Origin: Climacteris rufus
Taxonomy: Eukaryota; Chordata; Aves; Passeriformes; Climacteridae
Assembly: GCA_013398175.1 (NCBI GenBank)
Contig: VZRZ01004227.1
Coordinates: 908,374-972,373 of the forward strand
DNA: 64,000 bases
Direction of reading: 5' to 3'
Positions 39,182-53,500 of this stretch are shown piece after piece; position 1 is the stretch's first letter; the number at the start of each line of letters is the position of its first letter. The position numbers and the translations under genes were made by a program. The notes below the pieces were generated by a model, which was not told the origin of the DNA, did no database searches, and was given only the letters and a program-made list of their open reading frames with translations.

Positions 39182-40887
39182 AATTTAAATATAGCTCAGG
39201 TTCAGGAAACTGTGCCAGCATGGCACATTGGTCACTACCTGCTCTCTCTGGGTGATGCCCTGTTTCCTCCGCCCTCCTTCAAGTGATGGGTGAGGCTAAA
39301 ACATGTATTTAATTCCAAGGTGTTTAAGTGCTGCTCAGTGGCTTCATCACTGTGTATGACCCTGACTCCACTGAGCAATCAATGCTTTTATCCCCTCCCT
39401 GAGCCTCAGGCAGAGCAGGGCACAGCACTGCACTGCTCAGCACTGTCCCATTGGAAACTCAGCCTCCATGGCCAAAGCCAACAGATTCAGATGGCTTTTT
39501 TTCCCCATGGCTTGTACCACCAGCATGTGAAAACTCACTCATGGGGAGGCTGGGTACTGAACTGGGAATGGAGATGAGTGGGAGGTAGAACACTGCTCAA
39601 CAGAGTGTTCCAGCATCCAGCCATCCCTCACTGGGCACTTTCTGGAGCTTTAATCTGGACCAACATCAGTGATATCCAATAATCCCATCTTCACAGGCCA
39701 GTACACCTCCATTTCCAGTCCATTTATTCTCCTGTGCCCATGACTTCTCTCAGTTATTTGTGCACCAGGTACAAAGTTAAACCAAATCTTTTCATTTATA
39801 GCACGCTTGACTTTGTGTGCTCCGTTGTCCCATATTACAAAAAGCAGGAAAAACAGACTTCCCATTTTCCTCTCCTGGTTCAGTCCTCTACTTCCCAGGT
39901 GATTTGGGAAGGTTGCAGCATCTCAAGCCCAGAAACCCAACCATTAAACCTTTGGACCTGCTTACAGATGTCTCCCCTCCCCAGAGGAACAAGCCTGTAT
40001 GTGCTGTTCAAACATGTTGTTTCCCCACATCAGCATCTCCTCACTGGATAACAGAGTAAGACCGCAGATTCAGAGGAATGAAGGAATTACTCAGGCTGAA
40101 AAGGGTAATAATATCCATGACCACAGGCTAAGAATCAAGTTGATGTTGTGGCAAAGGCAATAAGACATGAGCTGTTTCCAGCCCACATTTCCTAAACCAA
40201 TCACACAGCAATGAGCATGGTGAGGAGGAGGGGGAGAGGCTGGAGGTGCCCTTCACCCACTGCTGCCATGTGGTGCCCACACAATGGGTGCTCACGCTGC
40301 TCTGCTCACATCACTGCCTGTGTAAAAGAAAGACGAATCCACCACAGAAGCCATGAGTACATGGAGAGAAACAAAGCAACATGATACTGGTTTGGCTCAG
40401 TCCCTGGAGAGGTCATGTTTTACTAAATTAATAATCTAGTTAGATCTGTTCAGCTTCAGCTTCTTAAGAAACTAATCCAGACAAGCCCAGAAGTACTAAT
40501 AACATTTCAGTCTGGGCTTGAAGAGAGATTAGAGAACATTTATTTTCCTTCCAGTATTTTCTGATTGCTCCTAACCTTTCCTTGCACATGCATCTAAATG
40601 AAGAAATATGAACAAAATGACTAAGTAGTAGAGTTATGTTGAATTAAACTCCACTGAGAAAAAAAAAATCAAGGCAACCACAGTAAAACTGAACCACTTA
40701 ACATTCAACTAAATAAATATACAGGAACATGCTTGGCCGTGCATGTAGAAAATTGGGGATTTATAGGTCCATATTTCAAAACTACTGCAATGAACTCCTT
40801 CATCTGCCACTTAAATCTTAGCTCCCGGCTCACCTACAACTCACAGAAAACTGTCAGACTTGAATTTTGCTGCTTTGATTGTTTTGG

Positions 40888-40889
<2 letters not shown>

Positions 40890-40922
<33 letters not shown>

Positions 40923-40993
40923 GTTCCAATTTATTTCTTCAGATGTAATTCATATCTTACAGAAGCATNTTTTTTTGTTTTTTTTTTTTTTGT

Positions 40994-41025
<32 letters not shown>
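40890..41025 (-). repeat. Double poly-T structure with a single N; resembles a minus-strand cDNA 3' end
   Basis: Thirty T at 40890-40919 are followed by about 49 bp of unique sequence, one N at 40969, and then a second T-rich tract to 41025. On the minus strand the unique piece carries AATAAA (40930-40935) about ten bases before a 30-A tail, the arrangement of a polyadenylated mRNA 3' end. The second A-rich tract precedes it. No parent gene was recognised, and the N shows the assembly is uncertain here. Confidence 0.6.
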
Positions 41026-41026
<1 letters not shown>

Positions 41027-42237
41027 ATGTCTCAGCATGAGCATGTTGACCCAGGTCATGGAAACCCCCCCTAATCTGGATTTTTTTTAACCATAGAAAA
41101 AACCTCAGCTTTCTCATAAAATCCTACCTTTGTCCTGAAATCCAGCATAAATATATCAAGGCAAAGGAAAGTGGCAAGGCTCGGAAATGCAGATCTGGAA
41201 TTCCAACTGCTCTGACTTCTCTGCCCATGCCCAAGCTCAGGGAGAGGGCAGAGTGCTTTGTTACCCACAGAACAGCAAGTGAATGGAGGGTGCTTGCACA
41301 GGGAATCTCAAGGGGAAAACTGCAAGCAGTGCTGGCTGGAGAATAAATATGAACCAGGTCCATGGCAGGGAGAACTGGGGTGACGTGTGTTTGCTTTAAG
41401 CATCACTGCAAAAAATAGATTGTTTAGAAATTGCCTGAGTGCCACAGCCCAAGCCTGGGAATTCAATACCAGGAAGCAGCGAATCCACCGTTATCCACTG
41501 TTTGGTCCTGCTCAGATTTATTGGCTGATAAGTGGATCATGCAAGTAGGCATAAAGCTGTAACAAGATTATATGTGAATGATAAGGAGGGTTTAGTCTCT
41601 AAGGAAGCATGGGGCAGCCCAGGGAAAGGCTCTGGTGATTAATGGCAGGGAGGCACGGCAGGGGCTCACACAGCGCTTGGCAGTGGGACAAAATGCAAAA
41701 GCTGGATGAGGTTGTGTTAGAGACGTGAAAACAGAGGTGTGAGGCCAGTTTCACTCACCCTACAATAGAGTGAGATAAATCATGGCTGTCAGCACCCACT
41801 GAGCCCTGGGGGCCTCATCTCTCTGCTGACCCTCAATAGGTTTTCCTTTGACTGGTGCCTCCTCACAGCCCTGCACACAAGAGCTGCAGCTACTGGATTT
41901 CATGGGGACAAACCCACAGTATGTGTAACTCCTGCATGCCAAAGGAACAAAATAAGGTTTATTGAGGCTATTACATTGATTATGTAAATTTCATCTGGTT
42001 TAGACTATTTCAAAACATTAAAAATCCACAATGGGATTATTAAAGGAACCAATTGTGTGATTTTGTCCCCACAGCTCATAGTACAGGATCCAGGAGTCCT
42101 TCCCAGCCCTGATGTAGACATGTCACCTGGGTTACCCTGTCCCCATGTACTTTGCTTCTCACTGGGAAAGAAATCCATACATGTGCATTGAAACAGAACT
42201 GCAATACCTGCACATATATACATATGTTTAATCATAC

Positions 42238-42446
42238 ACTCATAGAATCATTCAGGTTAGAAAAGCCCTCTAAGACCACTGAGTCCAGCCCTTAATCCAG
42301 CACTGCCAACCCCCACTACTAAACCATGTCCCCAAGTGTTACATCTGCTTGCTTTTTAAATCCTTCAAGGGATGGTGACTCCATGACTGCCCTGGGCATC
42401 CTCTTCCAACCCTTTTGGTGAAGAAATTTTTCCTAATAGTCAATCT
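42238..42446 (-). mobile_element. CR1 LINE fragment, about 210 bp
   Basis: ACTCATAGAATCATTCAGGTTAGAAAAGCCC, CCCAGCCC-like and CACTACTAAACCATGTCCCCAAGTG segments, then CCTTCAAGGGATGGTGACTCC and TTTTTCCTAATAGTCAATC, are CR1 3' sequence read in reverse. Confidence 0.92.
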
Positions 42447-44089
42447 AAATAATATTAATATAAATCCAAATAATCTAATAATATTGATATGAAAGTATTG
42501 TGAGCCTATGTCCTGGAAAACAAATGTTTATTTGTACAAGGAAGGTTAATTTTAATTCTGATTGAATTATATTGAATATTTATATACGTAATAGTTTACA
42601 ACCTTTGAAGTCCTTAACACTCCACCTATTTTTGGAACTTAATTGGCTCTACTAATTTACAGACAGGGAGAGCAAGACAAGGGAACAGCACACAGTTTCC
42701 ACATTGAGCCACAACCTGGGAAAGGAAAGTTGCAGCCTCGGGCTGTGCTCCAGGCTGGGTTTGTCCCCAGGCTCTGTGCTGCCAGTCCAGCATTGTGTGG
42801 GCTGGAAACAGCCCCAGGAGCTGCAAGACCCTGGCAGTGACATGGTGGAGACAAGCAAAGAGAGACACCGTGGACAACACTCAGGGAATAGAAGGAGAAA
42901 ATTTTTCTGTAGGGGCAGAAAGGCATAAATACAGGCATAAATACATGCAGAAAAATTCCTTAGGGCTTTTTTTAGTGCTTGCAGTCTCCATCTCTCTAAA
43001 CTAAAGCTCCAGGCAGAGCCACAGGCTCTACTTCAAACTCCTGTGGAGGTGAATAGCCGGGTGCAGAGCACAGCCAATCCCAGACATTCACCATCTCCAA
43101 ATTGTCATGGAAAAAAACAGTCAGATACAGGTGTCCAGTGCTGTCACCTGCAACCCATCAGGTATAAGCCCTCTGCTAAGTTGAGCTGGAAATATCTATA
43201 AAGTTTAAATATTTATTGTAGGAGAAGAGACACAGTGCAATCCTATAAGTTCATTTCTGTAAGCACGTGGCAAGAACTGCTCATGTTATCAGGTTACTAA
43301 AATGTTGCCTCAATGCAGGATGCCTTCATCATGCCTCAAATAATTGCACATTTGATCTGCTCAAGAGAGGCAAAATTTATGGAGGTATTTAACATTGCTG
43401 ACATCTGTCTTACTATATTATAAGGTGTTTTTTAATAAATCAGGCTCTTCACTCTAAGACACAAGTCTTAACATGAGAAACAAAGAGCTGAGGAAAGGCA
43501 TCCACATGGACTCCAGCTGAGCATTTATCAAACCCACAGGGTCCTGGGCAACAATAGCCAGAGCTATCAGCAACCTACCCATTGTCATAAACAAGGTTTT
43601 GACAAAAATGAATAAAGAAAGGGATTTGCCGAGTTAGTTTTCCTTCATGGGTCAAAGTCAAGGGTGATTTACAGCATGTCTTGAATGAATTAGGGAAATA
43701 CACAAGTTTTGGCCAGTGAGTTTATTAAAACTATGCACTGAAAAGAACCAGAATATTCTATAGTGGAGTTTCAGCTGATGGAGTTATGCTGACTTATATG
43801 TCCTGAAGATCTGCTATGTGGTTTATACTGTTCAAGACATTCCTCAAACAATGTGCCATATTCTGTCAATCCCATCAATCTCATGTCCAGCAAATTCCAC
43901 CATGAAAATCAGGCAGGGGAAATTGCTATTTCTACTTCTTTTTTTTGCTTGGTTGTCTTCCATCAACTTTCAAACAAGCTGGGCTACTCATGGTGACATT
44001 AGAGAGGTGAATATTGATATCTAAACAAGAAATTGGTTTTATTGCATCTCTACTTTTAGTCATGATAAGGAGCAGTACTGTGTGATTTT
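42447..44089. other. Intergenic, no gene seen
   Basis: Unique sequence between two CR1 copies. A short direct repeat AGGCATAAATAC occurs twice near 42920-42945. Nothing else was recognised. Confidence 0.65.
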
Positions 44090-44556
44090 GGCATGTCCAG
44101 AGTAGCGCAACAGATCTGGGGAAGGCTTTGGAGCACAAGTCTGACAAGGACCAGCTGAAGGATCTGGGAGGGCTCATCCTGGAGAAAAGGGAGGCTCAGG
44201 AAGGACCTTCTTGCTTTCTACAACTTGCTGACAGGAGGTTGTAGCCAGCAGGGGATCAGTCTCTTCTCCCTGTTAACAAGTGACAGAACAAGAGGAAACA
44301 GCCACATGTAGTGCCAGGGGAGGTTTAGGTTGGATATTAGGAAAAATTTCTTCACCGGAATGTTATCAAGCCTTGGCACAGGATGGCCAGGGAAGTGGTG
44401 GTGTCACCACTGCTGGAGGGATTTAAAAACTGTGTAGATGCATCACTTGGGGATGTGGTGTAGTGGTGGCCTCAACAGCACTGGTGGAATTGTTAGACTG
44501 GATGATCTTAGAGGGCTTTTCCAACCTAAATGATTCTATGATTCCATGATTCTAAC
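44090..44556 (+). mobile_element. CR1 LINE fragment, about 465 bp
   Basis: Forward CR1 order: CATGTCCAGAGTAGCGCAAC, GGAGCACAAGTCTGACAAGG, CATCCTGGAGAAAAGGGAGG, TTGGATATTAGGAAAAATTTCTTC, ACTTGGGGATGTGG..TAGTGG, GGATGATCTTAGAGGGC, and terminal octamers TGATTCTATGATTCCATGATTCTA. It parallels the copy at 12700. Confidence 0.93.
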
Positions 44557-47500
44557 AATTCAAAGCAAGAGTTAGACCTGGAGAGCACCTGAGGATCCTT
44601 TTGAAGCACAAAGACACTAAAACACATGCCTGTCCTGTCCTGCCCTGTGTGGACATGAGGGGTTGGGCTCCCTGGGCTGGTGCAGGCGTAGAATCTGCCC
44701 ACCATGCTCTGGGCATGCAGGAGCAGACCCAATTGCTGCCTCAGCCATTAGGATTGGTGTAATGTGCACCACAGTTGTCATTTTGGTTCTCTTTCCACTC
44801 TAACTTTTCTCCATAAATGTAAATCCAGCTGCCTCGCCCTGGAAGTTGTCTCCTAGCAGCAAAAAACAGAAGCTAAAGAATGTTAAAGGGCAACTTGTTT
44901 TATCATGCTTTAGCTCTAGATGAATTTGTGCAGACAGAAGCACAAATTACACCTTGAAACATTGGTGGCTGGCATTGAGAAAGCAATTACTGAACCTTTT
45001 TCCCCATCTATTCTCATCAGCCAGATTCTCTGCAGCTCCAAGTGTTACATCCAACTAAATAACACATAAGGCCAGGGATGGAGTACAGGAAAATGGAATG
45101 GAAATCCCTGGGGTGTGTTATACTCAGTGGACAGAGGTCAGCCCAGAGGGGATGCAAGTTAATACAAGAGGCTTTAAAAGTTACATGGATGTTGCTGCTT
45201 CTGTGAATGGCTGGTGCTGCTGCTTCCAGAGTTTACAAAAGAAACAAAAGAGAAAATTCCAAGAAACACAACGAAACTTCAAATACCCTTGGACATAATT
45301 ATGAGGTTGAACGGAAGGGGAGGGAGATGGTCCCTTAGCTTGAACTGGACCATTTTAAGAGCTCTTTTAAGAAAACAAGGCCACCCTGTCCTACATATAC
45401 AAGTCAAATTATTAATAACATTTTTATCTGATATAACCCTCCTGACCAACTAGCATAATTGTGGATTCAGGATCAGGCCAGTGTTGTGGGAAAGGCAAAC
45501 CTGTCCTGGATTCTTCCCTCCTGCATCCAGCCTTACCCAATTGCTTATTTGGAGCAGTTTACGTGCTAAAGAAATTAATACGTTGGGTACAACGTGGGTT
45601 TGTTTGGGTACAAACACATCTAAAGGCTGCGTGGGCTGCTTCTCATACTTAGAAACTTTATTTGCTCTTCAAGAGCATTAAAGAATTCAAATTTCACTTC
45701 CGGAGAGCATTTCCCAGGCGACTTTCTTCCGCTGCCCTGCTCTGGTGAGGAACATCAAGAGCTGCTGCAGACCTTTGAAGAATCAGCCAATAATTTCAAC
45801 GTCTCCTTGGCAAAAACAGACCCTGCAAGGCAGCCGTCCCACCTGACAGCTCCGGAGCAGAGGGGTGGGCTGTGCAGGGAGCAGGGGCACAGCTGCATTC
45901 GCAGCAGAACAGCCTTTCCCAAGCCAGGCACTAAATGCAATTAGAGAGAACAGAATATCTCAAGTATAAGGTATCAAAACAAAGCACGTTCAAAATCTGG
46001 AAGCTGAGCGTGGGTCGAGGCTGGGATTGTTTGGAGCTGGCCTCCTTTCTGCTGGCACCCACCGCTCACAGACACAGAGAGCAGTGCTGTTAAAACCTTT
46101 TTTTTTATGGTGTTGTTCTCTGTATCTGTGGGGAGTTTCAGTTTTGGAGTTTAACTGCCTGTTGTTGAAGCCAAGGTATTCTTACTGCTAAAATGTGGCT
46201 TCTTTGTCATCAGAGTGCCATATCTATGGGAAGTTCACTATGCCAAGGGGAAGAGATGCTGCCTGACACAGCCAAAGTCATTGTTGGGGGAAAGAAAAAC
46301 CCATTGAGGCACCTGGAAGGCAAATCATGCTTAATCTATCTGATATCACCAGCAAACATATGCAAAGTACCAGAGATACAAATCCTAATGAAGAATTTAT
46401 GAAGGTGAAGGAGTTTATTACAGAGACCTCAAGAAACTCTGACAGCAGCAAAAGGACAAATCATTCATCTTGGCCTCTGGCAGCACTTCCCTGCTACCAG
46501 CCAGCTGGTCAGGACACCAGATCAAGGACTTGTACATCAGCAAAACCAGAGTGTTTGTGTGTTCCCAAAGAGAAGGTGGCTTTGGCAGCACTGTGTGGCT
46601 GCAAAAACCTCTAATCTTGGCTCATGAAAGGCCAGTGCTGGCTGGAGTCAATCACCAATCACTGACTACTGGTGCCCAAAGGACCCATTTACCCAAGAAC
46701 ATGGAAAGTATTTTTTCAGCCTCCACTGCAGGAGTTTTCCCATTGATTTCCAGCTGGGCAGATGCCTGGCAGTTGCAGGAGAAGCCAGGAAGTGTACGAC
46801 CCATACACAGACCAGCAATGACCCGCAGCTGTGGAATGGGCACAGCAAAATGCTTTAAAAGAAGAAGAAACAAAACCACGGCCCTAGGGAAATATGGGGA
46901 CCAGAGCTACTGCTGGGATGATGCCTCATGGAAAGTTCTTCTTCTTCTGAGGGCAAGTCAGTTAGAACACAAAGTGCCAAAGCCCACGACAAACCTGAAG
47001 TCCCAGAAAGGATCTGCTTTAAGGCATGAGGACTGTGACTGAAGAAGCACCACTGAAATGTTGGAAAGGAAGGACAGAGATCCTTTTCTCTGTCCTGGTT
47101 CTGAGCATCTGCCACACTGCTCTGTGAACAGCCTGGAGAGGGGAGGTGTGTGCAGCTCAGCCTCCCTGAGATGAGTGATCCCTTGGTGTGGCTGTGCCGA
47201 TGTCCCTGGAGTTACAGCTTCAATAACCCAGCCCTCGAGGGAAAGCAGGCTCTGGTAGATCTACAGTCCTGCATGGTTTCTGAAGACCAACAGGGGAGGG
47301 GACACCCAGCAATGTCCCACTGCTTGTACCTGCAATGGATTGCTTCCTTTTGAATCCCTGCAGGGGACCAGCCTCTATCACGGGTTTCATCTTTGCAGTC
47401 ATGAGTTATCCAAATCTGTTAAAAATATAAGAGAATATTTGATCCCCTGAAGGGCAAATTTCCCAATTCACCATATGAAATAAGCTGTAAAGCAGCAATT

Positions 47501-50500
47501 CCTTTGATTTCTCATTTCCTTTTATTTTTTTCCATTGATCTCATCACATTCTCTCATTGTCTCATCTTATAGAGCAAGAGGACAGCTAATCTGTTTTCCC
47601 TCTGCTCTTCTTAATATCTTCTTGATTGAAATTCATGTTAACTCTTAGGCATCTTTGAGAGTATCCGTAAAGCTACATCCACTTCTAGAAAATTCTGCTG
47701 CTCTGAAACTTCTCTTTCAAGCCACTGAGCTCTGGGAACTCTCAGGAATGGGACAGATACTTGCATAATCCTTATCAGGCACACAAAGAAATGCTGACTG
47801 GTGAGTTTCTCAAAAATTTTCCTGTGGATAGAATGATGCTCTGACACAGGGGATGAAGAAGGACAGAGGGAGACTTCACACCCATTAGCATCTTCTCCTC
47901 CCAAAGATAAGCTTCTAGCACAAAGCCAGCCCCATCCACACAGGGAACAACCTTGGGCACTCACTCTTTCCTGCAGCATTAGGGCTCCAGAGCACCACTT
48001 CTGCCTCCAAATCACTTTAGCAACAACTGCCTGCCTTTTCAGAAACAGCCAACTGCCAGGAGAGGCTGCCAAAGGCCTTTGGAAAGAATCACGAGCCGGA
48101 CATATTTTTGTCCTCGAGAGTGAAAGCGGCAAAACCCTGGATGTGGGGGAGACACCTAAGGCAGCTTGCAGAGAGCAGAGGCTGCACCACCAGTTTGCCA
48201 GTCCCCTGGCTCTGTTCCAGCCCCATGCCATCATTGTCCTTGGCATTTATAGACTTTATCAGCTCTGTCTTGTTCTCTAGCTGACTTCTCATTTAATTTC
48301 CACAACAAAAGCCACTGATTCTTCACCACATCAGTTCTGCAATGTGCCATCTTTGTGTGATGGTTTTTTGGGTTATTAATTAACAAACAAATAAAAGTTC
48401 ACTTCTGCCTACTCAGGGACATGACAGTTCAGCAAAGTACAGCATGAATTTTCTGTGCTTTAGCCATCCTTGGTGTAGGCACCCCCAGTGTGGCCAAGCA
48501 GGAGGGGATTACTGGGGTGTAACGAGGAGGAAGATGCTGCGCAGTGGTCCCTGCTGTTCCCTTCCTGGTCTCTCTCTGTGATGGTCTGCAAGCCTGGCCA
48601 AACCACCCTGCTTCTAGGAGTAATGAACTTCAGAGTATCTGCTGGCAAAATGGGCTGTGAAGTGCTTGGCCCAGCTTTTTTGCAGCCCGCCCAGACCACA
48701 CACAAAGAAGAGATGGGTGGCAAGGGAGAGTCACACTTGAGCATGTAACCAGGTGTAAAACCTGAGAAAAGTGGGCAAATCCAGCCTGGGGTGGGTTCAG
48801 AGCAATGAGATTCCCCACCAAGTCCTTAATGGCTACACCATTGCCAGGAAAGGTGCACAGCTTGACTGTAGCACTAGGATATCTCTTGGTTTGCTTGCAG
48901 AAATGCTTGTTGTTTTATTTGCAGAATGAACTGATTTTCTTAGGAACACTGCACATAACAACTATCTCCCTCTTCCCACTCCCCAAGTGCTATGGTAATT
49001 AAGCTTTTATCTGAGTAGATACAATAATTAACATATTTATTACTCAGAAGAAAAGGATCTTTTTTTGATTGATTGCAGCCTACTAATGTTCCATCAAATA
49101 TTCAAAGTCTGCATTGTTAAGTCATTCATTTTATTTATTTTTAAAGACACTACATATGTTTTCTATCCCAAGGGGAGGAAAAAATCAGCGTATGAAAAAT
49201 TCCCATCATTACTAACACACAGCTCAGCAGAAAATGAACAGAGATAGGGAGCACCCTTCCTGTCTGCAGGAGAGTGGGCTTCATTAAGCCTGCAAGGGAT
49301 TTTTGCACATTACAGAAAGCACTGGGGGGGTGGGAGAAACCCTGCAGAGCCTCCTGGGCACCTACAGATGCTGTGGCTCTGTGCCCAAGCCAGGCTCAGT
49401 GTGTTGCAGTGCTTGGTCCTGGCACTCCCATCCTTGCACCCACCTGCCTCTGACGGCACCCCAGGGACTCCTGCACGTCACCACGGGAGGTGCTGTGAGA
49501 TGATTTACCTCCATACTTAATCACTCTGTCTTATGGCCATTTTTGGCTAATGGCTTTAATTCTTGGTGCTGGGCAGTCCTGTTGCTGTGGTTGCACTGTG
49601 GGCAAAGGTAAAGAGCTCCCAGTCAAACAAGCTCAAAAAGAAACTTCTCAAAGGCTGCTGAGAAGACCTTCTATCAAGTGCTATATCGACACACCCACAG
49701 ACTTTTGGGGTTCTTTTTTTTTTTGGAAACATGAAGCCACAAGCCAAAAAAAAGGGAGGATGCCAGGAGCCACCAGAGAGAATAATCATAGAACACATCA
49801 GGGTAATCATGACCTCTTCCCAGTGGGGCAATCACCATTCCCGGTCATTCCCTTTGTGTGGCACCCTCAGGGGACCTCCTTGCCGATGCCACCAGCTGGG
49901 TCATGAACCAGGACATGAAGTGCAGCAGAAAGGTGGACCTGACCCCCACTATGGCTCTGCCTCTGCAATTTTGTATGTATCGAGCACTTTAGGTCTTCAT
50001 CTTCTTGCTTCAAAAGCCTTCCTAAAAAACAACAGAAAAGACCCACACTCCAGGGGTCTCCAAAAAACCTCAAAGACCTGCAAACATGTCCCTGCCACCA
50101 GATCTGCTGGCAGAGGGCTGCAGTGGCCACCAGTGTCCAGGCACTGCAACCCCTACCCAGAGTGTCAGCAGTGCACACAGGCTCTGCTCCTGCTGCTGCA
50201 GCTCATGGTAAATAGCCCCAGACACACCAAGCATCGCTTCTCTCTCTCCCACAATCCCAGTTTCCTTGTATTAAGACCCATAAAACTAATGCAATGTGGA
50301 CACTTCAGCAGCTTATCCTCATCAGCTCTCCCAAGGGACTCTCATCCCACAGAACCAGCACTGGAAGTGGATGTGCTGAAGCACGTTTTTGGAAATGTTT
50401 GAAATCATGCCCAGTTCCAACAAGCTGCAAAAAGGAGAAGTGTCGGGAATGGCTTTTCTCATGCCTGAACATTTGTGGATCTTGCTGTCACAGCTCTCCA

Positions 50501-53500
50501 CCTCAGCAAGAGCTCACCTGGGACTGGGTTAGAAACTCTTCAGGTGCTGATCTCATTTGGTCCTACTGTCTTGCAAAAATAAAAGACCTTGTGGTGTTTT
50601 CCACATTCCCTGTGCTTTTGAATATGGATGTCTTGGCAACAGAGCCACTTCTTTTGAGAGAAGTGGCATTAATAGCACAGAGAGAGACTGCCTGCAATTC
50701 ATTACATACAGTAGCACCCCATTCTACTCCTAAAGCCTTTCATCAGAAAAGCTGGCATCCACAGATTACCCAAAACTACCCCCACACAAACAGAGATGTG
50801 ATGAGCAAATCAGGATGGCACAGCGTGTTTCCAGTCCTGGGGAAATAAGGTTTTCCACCCCAATGTCCTTGTGTTATCCAGTGCTGTGATGTTCCAACTG
50901 CACACCTGGGCAGTAATACAGTATCCTCACCCCACTTCTCTCAGCCTAACACCAAGAATTATAAAAAACAATTGGGAAAGGGAGAACACATCAACAAGGA
51001 GAGGGCTGATGCTGGCCCTATCCTTGTCCCAAGTAATATCTCATCCCACACAACACCATGGAGACTTCAAAAGGTTTTGGCCAGCACTACCAGGAACGTG
51101 AATCAGATCAAACAAATTGCCTTTCTTACCTCCAATTATTCCCTCCACACTATAGCAAGCACTGGGGTGGATGGTAAAGAAAGCCATCCAACTCGTTGTG
51201 TGATTAAGCACAAAATAAATACCTATAACCATGCACAGCTTAGAAGCCTATTAAGAAAATTGTATAAAGTGTAAACTGTGCTTGAACATAAAAACCAGTG
51301 GTAAGTTGTAGCATGCAAGGAAATGAGTCAGTAGGAAATTAAACACAACTTACTATTTTCTCAGTGTAAAAAGTCACAGTTGGGATTAATCTTTTTGTGC
51401 TTATCTAAAGGTGACTTTCAAATCACCTACACAAAGAGCCAGTTCTCCCTTTTGCCATGTTATTGCAGCCCTTTTTAATGATTCATGACGAAGAGCTTCA
51501 AAGAGCTCCAAGCCATGACAACAGTCCCAGATCAGACCTCCTTGTTCTCATCTTAGCAAAAAATCCTCCTTGGTGAATAATTTAGGTTTAGGAAGAGAGC
51601 TGCCTTAAAACTATTCCCAAGGGAAGACGCAGTGTCTAGAATTTAATCTCATTATGGAAATAAAAAGAAAAAGAAAATATCAAAAGAACACAGTGACTGC
51701 AACAACAGTACAAGCCTTATTTTGCAGAATTCATGCGTTGTGAAACTCCACAGAAGGGAACACAGCTGTTTTCCCTGAAATATGTTTCATGTTTCCAGAG
51801 ACCAAAGACGAAATCCAAAGCTTTGCCTTTCAACTTGCAATAGACAAATACACACAAGAATGACACAACTACTGTTCAGGGCTATTGAGGGAGGAAAAAG
51901 GTCATTTAGAGCTAGAGGTGAAAACATGGGCTTGACCACAGGCTGCAGCACATACTCCAAAGCATGGAGGGAGCACACTTGCGACAGCCTCCCAAAATCT
52001 GAGGCAATTCTCCCCTTACTTCAAGCCTGGGATCGAGTTTTATATATCCTCTGTTGCAAGGGCTGAGGGCCCACGCAGAATTGTTACAACACCAAAAAGG
52101 CATAAAAAAAGAAGTGCAGCACCCAGGGGGAAAAAAGCTACACACAACATGCATCACATCTGTGCACCTCCACCTTAATGCTGAAGTTTCTAGTGAGCAT
52201 TTAAGTCTAATTCCTCCCCCAAATTCCTGGCACGATATGCAGGGATTGTGTCACGTCACTTCAAATGTTTAATCTTCTCCTTGACGGGCTGATGGGGATA
52301 TTCTTAGACATTAAACTCAGATGAGCCATTCACATTTTGCCCAACAGCAATAAGTAGCTTCAGTTTCATGGCCATTTTGTAAAGATTTCTCACCATGACG
52401 AGCATCTTCATCTTGCCTCTATGAAACACTATGATGTTTTGAAGGACAGTTAATCCAAATCATAGATTGCCCTATGCTGAAATAACCAGCATATCCAAAG
52501 TCAGCTGAATACTGAAATATTTCTAATAATGGTGATGACTATAACTCTGTATTCTGGTCCCTGGGATGCAGATGAATACCTAAGGGGTGCTCTCTATGTG
52601 CTGGCTTAGGAGGAGGAAAAGCCTTTCCTGAGGTCAGGTCAGGGCATGGACCCCATCCAAATCTTGTTTGAGCACGAAGACACAAATGTCCTTGCCCTGA
52701 CAGACTCAACAGCCCTTCTGGAGCCCTCCTATTTTCCCACCAACGTTACTTATTTTGGGGGTGAACTGCCCCATTAGAGTAGCTCCCCCTTCAAAGGGGC
52801 AGCACACATTTGCAGGTTGTTCCCATGTCTAAAAGCACAAATAATTCACTCCACCTCAGCTATATGTTGTGCTCAACAATGTGTGATTTCTGCTGCCAGG
52901 TGGCCAAAAATGGTGATGATTTTACTTCAAGAGGTAGTCCCACTGCTAAAACCCTTCTTTCTTATTTTAGGAGGAGACAACCACTCATCCATGCCCTCCA
53001 TGTTGCAAATCACCCTCCCCAGGTGGCAAATCACCACTGGTCCCCCTGGGTCTCTCCCTAGAAGCAAAGCCAGGCTTCAGCCCTGGTTTTCTAGACAGCC
53101 TTACACTGGGGCAGAGACCTGAAAAGATCAGAGGATGAGATGAAATGAGAGCCCTTCCAACAGCAACAATGCCCCTCTAATTAGGCAGAGAGAGCAGGTG
53201 ACAGGCTCTTTGCACAGGTACAGTGATGCTCCCCTGGGGACAGCACGGCTTTCTGAGCGTGTCCCATCTGCAGAGCCGAGGACAACAGCAGGGCCTTGGT
53301 GACTGTGCCTGCTCTGAAACACTCCTTTTGTGTGGGGCAAAACCCAAACCCTGATCAATTACTCTGCAGTTGGGTGGCTTTGTGAGGGCTGAAATGGATG
53401 CTTCAACCGTTTGCCCTGTGCTCACCTGGCCAACCCTGCACAGCCCATGGAGCACCGGCTGTTCCCCACAACACATTTGCTGAGGTTTAGCAGATCTGCT

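Larger units (their letters stand above)
36771..42237. other. Intergenic, no gene seen
   Basis: AT-rich at 36.9-38.3 kb. Contains the T16 run at 39166 and the double poly-T structure at 40.89-41.03 kb. No coding signature. Confidence 0.65.

Noticed and set aside
46470..47042. 190-codon + strand frame
   Set aside because: No known motif; overlapping minus-strand frames over the same bases. Chance frame.
47638..48246. 202-codon minus-strand frame
   Set aside because: Tryptophan- and cysteine-rich random-looking translation with no family signature; a second frame overlaps it. Chance frame.
49731..50402. 223-codon + strand open frame, the longest in the window
   Set aside because: No recognisable domain, low-complexity-free but random-looking composition, overlapping long frames in other phases and on the other strand, and no splice or promoter context. 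Treated as a chance frame.
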